64,000 bases of DNA from Ditylenchus dipsaci. Its lineage: Eukaryota > Nematoda > Chromadorea > Rhabditida > Anguinidae. A program made the position numbers and the translations under genes. Shown here piece after piece: positions 56,285-64,000 of this stretch. The notes beneath the pieces were generated by a model. That model worked only from the letters and a program-made list of their open reading frames with translations. It was not told where the DNA came from and did not search any database. The first letter of the stretch is position 1; each line of letters starts with the position of its first letter. The stretch covers positions 186,001 to 250,000 of the forward strand of contig SADC01001275.1 of assembly GCA_004194705.1 (NCBI GenBank), in the 5' to 3' direction.

Positions 56285-57051
56285 GGCTGTAGAAAGTTTC
56301 GTGACGAGACAATTTCGTAAGAGCGAATTTGTAAGAAACTTTTTCGTAAGAGCGAATTTTCGTAAGAAACTTTTTGTAACAGCGAACTTACGTAACAAGC
56401 TCTTTCGTAACGCGGTTTTCAGTAACATTAGTGATATGTTAAGTTGCTTTTTTTGCGTTTTGATCCTCCTTTGATGTTTCTTATAACTTCTGTGATGTTT
56501 TGACCAAAAATAGTCAAGATAGTCAAGAATAGACAAGAAAAAAATGAAACAGTCAGAGGGTGGAATCGAACCACTGGTGAAAAGAATTCAGTCCATCTGC
56601 TTACCTACTGCACAATACATGCCACTAATGGTAGACATTATGTGTAGAATATAATATGTGAATTCTAGCTCGGAGTTTTTCACCATGCTTTTGGGTATTT
56701 CTGCTGGTCTCCTAACGGATGAAAAATCGGGCGGTCCACTAATTATCAAAATTTTCAGTCATATGACCTATGCTTACCAACTTTTGTGCTCATACAGTTA
56801 ATAGTCATATAATTAACTGTTCGAAGTGTCAAACAGTGACAGAAAGGCCAAAACAAATGAATCAGATGAAATACTGAATTAGAAAAATTGATTAAAAGTG
56901 AAAAAAATTCTATCATTTCTCTTACGAAAGAAATTCGTTACGAAAATTCGCTGTTACGAAAAAGTTTCTCACGAATTTTCGGTGTTACGAAACGGTTTCT
57001 TACGAAAGTTCGCTCTTACGAAATTGTCTTGTTACGAAAGTTCCTACAGCC
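56285..57051. mobile_element. Inverted-array element, word GTAAGAGCGAATTTC
   Basis: Both ends begin GGCTGTAG. They run into ~15-bp words alternating TTCGTAAGAGCGAATTT and GTAAGAAACTTTTTC, inverted on the right. The flanks ACCCTGCC (56277-56284) and ACCATGCC (57052-57059) match at seven of eight bases. It lies only 17 bp from the neighbouring array element. A tRNA-like segment sits inside. Confidence 0.75.
56551..56645 (-). pseudogene. tRNA-like segment
   Basis: On the minus strand an A-box-like GTGCAGTAGGTAAGC is followed by the B box GGTTCGATTCC and ACCCTCTGAC. The 5' acceptor strand does not match CTCTGAC, so it is a tRNA-derived relic rather than a working gene. Confidence 0.4.
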
Positions 57052-57237
57052 ACCATGCCTCAAATAACCCCCCTAAAATAAACTCCTTCTGTAATAACCC
57101 TAAAAAGATGGCTTGAAAAGCCACCTCTTGCCAACCATGGACTTGACTCGGGTCTCGATATAACGAACCGCCTATGATCCATTACTTTTTTCTGATTTTT
57201 GATCTCCTTTTTTAGTTTTACCGTATACCAAAACTTA

Positions 57238-57463
57238 ATTAAGTACTTAAAGGACCGTACTTGTTGATGCAAATGAAAATTTGGCAAGTTTAAATGCGCG
57301 CGGGACACAACTCTTTCGTCTCGCACTATACTCTTTGGAGCTATTTCGAGCGACTCAAAAGAGTACAGTGAGAGACGAAAGAGAAGTGTCCCGCGCGCAT
57401 TCGAATTTGTAAAATTCTCATTTGCATCAACAAGTATGGTCCTTTAAGTACTTAATTCTAGTA
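57238..57463. repeat. Near-perfect palindrome
   Basis: TTAAGTACTTAAAGGACCGT pairs with ATGGTCCTTTAAGTACTTAA. Inner arms hold CGCGCGGGACAC and GTGTCCCGCGCG, GAGACGAAAGAG and its complement. The centre is near 57345. Confidence 0.7.
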
Positions 57464-57529
57464 CCAAAATTTTTATTTTTGAACTTTTCTCTTTTTCTCA
57501 TCACTTAGTAGGTTTCCCTTACAAAACTG

Positions 57530-57672
57530 CCCTTTTAATATTGAACTCACGACAAATTCAAAATTTCGCTCAAGACAATTATTCAAAAAAGCGAATTTTG
57601 AAATATTTAAACATTTATTGTCCTGAGCGAAATTTTGAATTTGGTAATGAGTTCGATATTTAAAGGGCAGTC
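57530..57672. repeat. Small foldback
   Basis: CTGCCCTTTTAATATTGAAC pairs with GTTCGATATTTAAAGGGCAG, and AAAATTTCGCTCA with TGAGCGAAATTTT. The AT-rich loop is about 50 bp. Confidence 0.6.
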
Positions 57673-60600
57673 AAATCAGAAAATCAACCACGCTGAACGT
57701 GAATCCGGTGTCAAAATCAGGAAGTTAACTGGCAGAAAAAAGTTTTACGTCATATATTTTTTGAAAAAAAAATTCATGATAATTAACTCAATTTTTTAAC
57801 TTTTAATGTATGCGTTACGAGCTTATTTGGTAGCAAGAAATTGCGGAGGAGTTTCTCTTGCTTTTAGACATACAAATAGAAAAATGAACCGCAGAAAAGG
57901 AAATGCCGGATGTTTATTCAAAAAAATCTAGGATAGAAATCTTGTGTTTCTATATATTTTCAATTTTTTTCTTCACTTTTTTTAAACATTGACAGAAACA
58001 TTTAAACTCCTTCGAAAGCGCAGTTAAATCTGCATCTGATAAGCTTAAAAAAGAAAAAGAATGGTTTGTGTAAGAAATAGATATGGAGAAAAAATCATAC
58101 TGACTCAAAGCCATATCATATTGAACCTAAACAGCAAGAATTGTCCGCGAAAAGAAGGTTTTTCGCAAGCATGATCGGAGTAGAAATAATCAGTACAAAA
58201 TTCTGAGCAAGACGCTCACTTTAGTACAAACACCACTTCTAGTGTTAAACAAAGTTCATAAAAAGCGTTCTGTTACGTTGTAGCGCAGAATCTTGGCTAT
58301 CGTTTAGAAAAATATCTACCGAAAAAAACATTGTAGTCAGAGTTATGACGGTTTCTAAGATTGCGACCAGTGTTGTTTTATTTACAAATTTTTGTGTACG
58401 AAAAATTTTCATTTCCGTAGAAGAACGAACTCAAAAGATATCGCGTTTTTTGTTTTTGTACATTTATGAAAATTTGAATATTCTCATTTTTATTTGTGTA
58501 AACAAATGAAAGTCAAAACGTTTTGTGTACGTTTGTGTACACAGATAAAAAATATTGTACACAACACAAAAAACAATGTTTTATTGCACTACCAGTGTGT
58601 ACTATACTAATAAATTACAAAAACTAGATAACGAGTCACGTTAGAAGCTCGATCTCATATCGGGATTTTGAAAACCGGATAGGAACATAGAGCATTTACA
58701 TTCATGTACTTTTATAAGTTTTTTTTACCAGTATTTTTCTTTTTATTGTGTTGCGTACAATATTTTTTCTTTGTGTACACAAACATAAACAAATTTTCAG
58801 CTTTGTCATTTGTGTACACAAACGTACACAAAGTTATTTCGATTTTTATTTCTGTACTAAAATGAAGAAAAGAAAATTTAAATTTTCATAAATGTACAAA
58901 AACAAAAACGCGGTATCTTTTGAGTCTATATTTTTACGAAAATATAAGCGCAACACAAAACATTTGAGCATTTTTGTGTGTACACAAAACGTCAATGATT
59001 GCGACCCGGAAAATCTGAAGCACGGAAAATGGGTAATACTTAAATCTAATACGAAAATACTTTTTTCTAGCTTAAAATTTAACATGCATAGAAAAGTTAG
59101 AGATTTTTTCATTGACACATGAACGTGTAGCCCTGAACCTCAGCTTTCTAAGTAGACCTCAATTTCCTGTAAAAGATTTCGAAGATTTGAAGATTTCGGG
59201 CTTTGTATAAAGTAACTTTTTCAACCAAGTTCCTCTGTTCAGACCCCTAATTCTCCAACTTTTTTCAAATCTTTTACTGAAGAAAAATATCTTCTTGAAT
59301 AGCTAAGATTCAGGGCTAGAAAATTCAAAAGTATACCTCTACGCTTAACGTGAATTCGGTTTCAAAATCAAGAAGTTGACTAGCAGAAAACTAAAAGTTT
59401 TCGCCGCGTTAAATCAAAGGTCAAAATATTTTTCCGAAATAGCAGGTATATGGCAGGTTTATACTCTCAATCACTACTCTAATTACCTGGAGGGCACTTT
59501 AGCGACGGATTAGTACACCAACTAACCGAGGAGGGGGGGGCTTGTTTAAAAAAAATAGATATGCCTTGATTCTCCTTATGTGATTTACTTAAAAAGAGTG
59601 AAGCGGAGGTGGCTTTAGCCCGTTAGGTTAATTTATTAATACACTGTGTGATAAAAGTCGTAGAATTTAAAAAATATATCAACCAGAGAAAGAACAGGTT
59701 GTTTTAAAGCTCAAAAAAAGTCTTGGTCCCGCTTTTGATTTTTTTTAATAGCTTGGTCCCCCGGTTATTTTTTTTTTAAATTTTTATAACGCGAAGTTTG
59801 TGCATCACGACATTTGCGCACCGACAATTGCGCACAAAACATTCGCGCGCCGACATTTGCGCACTAAAATGTATTTTCTGGTAAAAAAAACTACATAACC
59901 CTACTGGACCAAACTTTGGGTTCTCAAACAACCCCAATGGTCCTGATCTACCCTCAGTGGTCCGATCCATATTTAACGGCCCTGAACCATCCTGAGAAGT
60001 CCAGAAAAATCTTCAATTCTAAACCTAATAAAACTAGCCACATAGATAGTTCGGGTACAATCCATGTCGCTAAAATACCTGCCAGGTGTTTTAAGTGTTA
60101 TTCAGAGGCGTATTCCTAACGCTAGTTTTTAATGATTTGTGCCCAGTAGCTCCTTGACCTAGACCCGAAATATTTTGGTTCTGGAGGGGATTATCCCTTC
60201 AGTTAAATACTTGCCTTAGTGCTCGGATTTAGATTGGTGAAATCGCCCTTCTGGCTTACTCAAAATAGGTCCAGCTCATGAACCTGGGCAGGATACCCTG
60301 CTATTGACCAGTTTTAAGTCCAGGTTCGGTGGCTGTATTAAACTTGCTTAATCACAGCTGGCCTAATTACGTCATCGCATGCATACCATACAGGTGACAT
60401 TCTTTGATTCGGCCTTTCAAATTTCGTTCGAGACAGCAAATATTCAAAGTTTGAATTTTTAGACAGTTCAAATGGTTTTGCCTCGAACGGAATTCGAAAT
60501 TGGACGGTAATTTTATGATTCCAAGAAATAAAATTTTAATCAAATTTCGGGTTAACTTTTTAAAAGTGCCATTTTTTAAACAGAATTGAAGCTTTTGCAA

Positions 60601-61210
60601 AATTTATCTACGAAATGTAATAAACTAATTTCTTTTATTTATAAAATGGCATTTTCTTAGCTATCGATATATTGGTGAATCCCTTCTTTGTCTAGTCAAA
60701 ATGCTTATTTAAAAAAAATCCAAGCAAATGGTGCGAAATAAAATGGAAACCCAGTGTTTGTGCAGTTCGAGATATCAGTTTTCAACGGGCTTTGTAAGAT
60801 TTCCAAACACTGAGGAATTTTTTTTTGAATAAAGAAAGTCATTTAGATATTTATTGGGGTTTTTTTTATGGATTTTGGATGTTTTTCAGTAGTAGAAGTT
60901 ACGCACTTGTTAATATTTACATCACATTTTTTAAACTTGTCTAACTTTTCAGCCAAATCATGCAAAGTACCAGCCAACAAATTGGCCACCGAATTCCAGG
61001 GTTCCTCTTGCGCAACCACTTTTCAAGACAGCAATTAGAATTTTGTTGTTAACACTCCCAGGTACAACAAATTTGTTCCTTGAACATTTATAATGGGGTG
61101 GAAGAGTTGAGTGGTTTGTTTTTTAATTCGATGATAACACATTTCTGCCTGCCTTCAAAAACTAATTTTTAAGAAGGTGAAAATTCAGCCATTCTCATCT
61201 ATTCATCAAA
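57673..61210. other. Gene-free, repeat-rich stretch of the CAP-G intron
   Basis: A foldback with TTTGTGTACA words spans about 58380-58940 (ATATCGCGTTTTTTGTTTTT near 58438; its complement near 58905). A one-ended array of CGACATTTGCGCAC words lies at 59806-59868. A small foldback (ATTTCGTTCGAGACA ... GCCTCGAACGGAAT) spans 60405-60500. No exon was recognised. Confidence 0.45.
59806..59868. repeat. Tandem words CGACATTTGCGCAC (one-ended)
   Basis: Four copies of a 14-bp word, CGACATTTGCGCAC, with small changes. The word resembles the CGACATTTGGCAAAA word at 43050. No inverted partner was found. Confidence 0.6.
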
Positions 61211-62244
61211 ATGGTGCAATTATTAACCATTTCTGCAATTTCAGTATTAGTTTTGTGTTTGGAAGAAAGAGTATCGGCAGCTATTCTCAACAGATACCAT
61301 CCATTGAGTTCAGATAATGGAGAAGTGTTAGTTGAATATTTTGATATTGGAAAAGGATAATTCATAACTATTTTCTGTAAAATGCTCCGAATTCCGAATG
61401 CCGGATGATTATCAGCTTGTCGAACTAAAATAAACATTCAAATGTCTGAAGTAGGATGTTTTAACTAAAATCTGCCTCTTTTTAAAATCTTGCTTTTTCC
61501 CTCCGTGTTAATGTAAGTGTGGGCAAAAAAGTGATTTTGGGAATCCTAACCAGAAAACGGTCTCTTTTCGACATTGTTCACAACCTTTCTTTGTTGGCAA
61601 TTTATCGTCGAGTTGCTCTTTTTGTCTGTCTCACATTTCTTTCGGGATAAATACGAACTAATATAAATTCTGAGTACTTCTTATTGGGAATTTATATTGG
61701 AAATCTGAGCTGCACATTTATGTGCTGATTTTAAAATATAATAAGAAAAACATTAAAATAATGAGAAAATGACAAATTTGGATAGGACGGCCGATTTCAG
61801 ACATTTGAAGGTGTACTTTGAAGACGCTTATGCTCAACCCAAATTCAAAAACCCAATTTCAGTTTAAATTATCAAAGACCCTTTAACCTGAGGCTGGAGC
61901 TATTAGCCAGCTCTGGAGCCAGTCCGAAAATGAAACAAGTGGCTAGACAGTCCATCATAAACTCATTTACTGGTCAATGGGGTAACTCTGGCTATGAATC
62001 TGATGATATTGGAACTGTGGGTCAATTAGTTTCAATAAATATAAAGTTATTGTTGGTTTAGAACATGGAGAAGTACTTTGCAGGTGCATGGATGGTTGGC
62101 ATCTTTGATATAGACTATGATGCTGCCTACACTATTATTCGCAGATCCCCTAGCTATATGTTGTATGGAGCCAATGACAGAGCTATACTCATAGCTAGAG
62201 AAGGCAATGGCAGTGGCAAACCCAATGAAAGACCAATTATTTAA
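61211..62244 (+). CDS. Putative secreted protein of unknown family
   Basis: Exon 1 starts at 61211 with a signal peptide (MVQLLTISAISVLVLCLEER and VSAAIL) and probably ends at a GTG or GTT donor near 61328-61334. A second segment begins after GATTTCAG at 61801 (HLKVYFEDAYAQPKFKNPIS) and continues, if one T is missing near 61863, as LNYQRPFNLRLELLASSGAS to GYESDDIGT at 62016. A 45-bp intron follows. The last exon, 62062-62244, reads NMEKYFAGAWMVGIFDIDYD and SYMLYGANDRAILIAREGNG, then stops. The exon 1-2 phase does not fit as read. The protein-like composition and signal peptide support a real gene; I could not assign a family. Confidence 0.5.
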
Positions 62245-62964
62245 TTTGGTTGTTTAAGTTTTTGTTGTAATTTTTATCGCGCAATCACTTTCTCAATACT
62301 TTTGACTGATTTTTTACAAACCAAATTAGTTCAAGCAGTGATGCCATTAAAAGTTATTGCTATCACTATATCACTTTCTTCAAAATTTTGTTTTTCAATT
62401 CTAAGCGAAAACTGGAGCTTGTTAAAAAGCCAGGTAGTTTTTTGCCGTGCAAGTTTTCCCATTTTTTAAAATTTAAAGTGAATAAATGCGTTTAGAACAA
62501 GCAGCAAAACCAGCGCATCAAAAAAATCAATATTGTCGAGAAAACCAATGTGCAGATAAGATGTAATTAACACATCTTACTTGTTTTTTGTAAACATTTG
62601 TTTTCGAAAAGGGTGAAACGTGCGAAGTCATCATTTTACTAAATAAACAGTGGCTCAAGTTGAAATTTATTGCCTTTTTACCGTCTTTTTCGAATTTTGA
62701 GTAAATTTTTAATACATCATACTTAAGCTAAGAATCGAAAAGAGGTTTTACCATTTGATAGCTGATATATCATATTAAAAAATGTTATTCTCCGTATGTG
62801 TGATATATATCTCCGGTTTTTTTGTCTTCTGGTGGGGTTTAAAGCTGATCTTGACATATTGATCAGGGCTCCGAATCGTCCTTTTTAAAAAGATTTGTCC
62901 TTTTTTGGCACCCCAAATCTTTTTTGAGATTCAAGATTCTTGATTTAAATTAATATTAAGCTAC
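62245..62964. other. AT-rich stretch within the CAP-G intron
   Basis: No exon or clear repeat was seen. A hAT-like end word (CAGGGCTCCGAATCG) near 62865 has no partner found. Confidence 0.35.
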
Positions 62965-63354
62965 CTTGCTTGAGCTGAGCTCTAGTACAGTGTTGATCAT
63001 GTTGCTAGCTAGAAGACTATTGCGAGAATTAGTAGAAGATGACCTCCTTTCCTTGTTGTTGTTCTGATACCAGAAACTCACTTTGCTCTGCCCGTACTTG
63101 ATTATCAATTCGGGATGATCGATAAGCATGTCAACTGAACATAGAATACTTCAGTCCGGTATTTCGTCTAATTAAAAAACCTGTTTAAATTTTAAATCAA
63201 TCACCTTAACCATGGTCAGATCTAGACTGATAAACTGCTTAACAATGGTAGTATTGTGTACAGCCCACTCCTCATCCATCAAACAGATCACTCCAAGACA
63301 TTCAAGGGCTAATGAACGTTCTTCTGGCAGTTTAGAACCAAAAGAATCTGGCAG
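62965..63354 (-). CDS. NCAPG: Condensin subunit CAP-G, middle exons
   Basis: Two exons: 63211-63354 reads LPDSFGSKLPEERSLALECL and GVICLMDEEWAVHN; 62965-63134 reads DMLIDHPELIIKYG and NMINTVLELSSSK. The HEAT-like pattern LALECLGVICLMD matches the CAP-G block that precedes the Cnd3 region. The second exon ends in phase 0, as the exon at 45336 requires, and the joined text LELSSSK-DPEIAFRATECL aligns with the family. The junction between these two exons is out of phase by one base as read. Upstream exons lie beyond the right edge of the window. Confidence 0.75.
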
Positions 63355-63567
63355 CTGAAATTTTTATTTTTGAAATAAGAACAAATATTGAAATGAATTG
63401 AAATATGGAGTTGCCGATGCTAGTATCATATACCACATAGAAAACCGAGTGTCATATAACCCCATCTCAAAATCCCGATTTAACGAGTATGGTTTTTGAA
63501 GGCAGCGGCATTTCTGAAATTTGAATTGGCGGGACACTTTTTTATTCCAAAAATGTTTGTTTTTAAG

Positions 63568-63998
63568 CCTCGTGTCCAATGACTGAGAGGAAATTCCATG
63601 TTTTTAACGCGGTAAGGGCTGTAAACTTTATTTTGTTCATAATTTGTTTTTTTCTGGTAACATTTTGTAGCTAAGATTCAGGTCTACCCAATAAAAAATT
63701 TTCCAGCCATAAATCTCTGAAAAAACTTTGATAAAAATGCGTTACCTCTCACTCTGCCTTTCACTCTGCCATTCACTCTAATGACTGAAAGGCAGAGTGA
63801 AAGGCAGAGTGAGAGGAAACGCATTTTTATCAATTTTTTTTCAGATATTTGTGGCTGGAAAAATTTTTATTGGGTAGCCCTGAATCTTAGCTACAAAATG
63901 TTACCAGAAAAAAACAAATTATGAACAAAATAAAGTTTACAGCCCTTCCCGCGTTAAAAACATGGAATTTCCTCTCAGTCATTGGACACGAGGCTTAA
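63568..63998. repeat. Near-perfect 430-bp palindrome at the window edge
   Basis: Arms of ~215 bp (CTCGTGTCCAATGACTGAGA and its complement outermost) meet at 63783. The core is GGCAGAGTGAAAGGCAGAGT words facing their complements. Very few mismatches separate the arms, so it is young. It lies in the CAP-G intron upstream of 63354. Confidence 0.8.
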
Positions 63999-64000
63999 GG

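Noticed and set aside
58380..58940. GTGTACACAAAC words as a replication origin or protein-binding array
   Set aside because: The words mirror across a foldback and fit the general repeat pattern; nothing ties them to an origin.

Overview
This is AT-rich animal DNA with intron-split genes, most probably from a nematode. The evidence is indirect. Many introns are 45-55 bp with TTTCAG/TTTTAG acceptors. Several start codons sit 5-25 bp after an intron-like acceptor, as expected for spliced-leader trans-splicing. Degenerate copies of the nematode telomere word TTAGGC are scattered through the repeats. The Atg8 protein ends exactly at its glycine, as I recall for nematode LGG-2. I cannot name the species.

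Layout, left to right. 1-3.5 kb: gene-free, with repeats. 3.5-13.5 kb (+): an eight-exon gene joining a TRIM-type RING and B-box to a chromo-barrel (Tudor-knot) domain and a C-terminal SUMO-interacting-like tail. 16.3-18.1 kb (-): ATG101. 18.1-25.3 kb: no gene seen; a hAT-type element and a foldback. 25.3-26.1 kb (+): a small secreted basic/proline-rich protein. 26.7-30.0 kb (-): glyoxylate/hydroxypyruvate reductase. 31.2-31.8 kb (-): an Atg8/LC3 protein with an acidic serine-rich extension. 33.7-43.8 kb: a repeat island with a Mutator-like (MULE) transposase gene and nested foldbacks. 44.1-45.3 kb and 63.0-63.4 kb (-): 3' and middle exons of a condensin CAP-G gene, separated by a 17.6 kb intron. 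That intron holds a 4.1 kb element carrying an RPA-like OB-fold gene (+), a chromodomain gene (-) and a secreted-protein gene (+).

The main themes are: the TRIM/chromo-barrel/SIM fusion; a set of otherwise unrelated elements whose ends are inverted arrays of ~15-bp words, several with 7-9 bp target duplications and one coding a MULE transposase; the RPA-like cargo gene preceded by a 130-bp tandem array that looks like repeated exon-intron units; and repeated single-base losses in short homopolymers of conserved genes, which suggests consensus error rather than gene death. Reading frames given here allow for those losses. All family assignments come from motif recognition by eye; no search was run.
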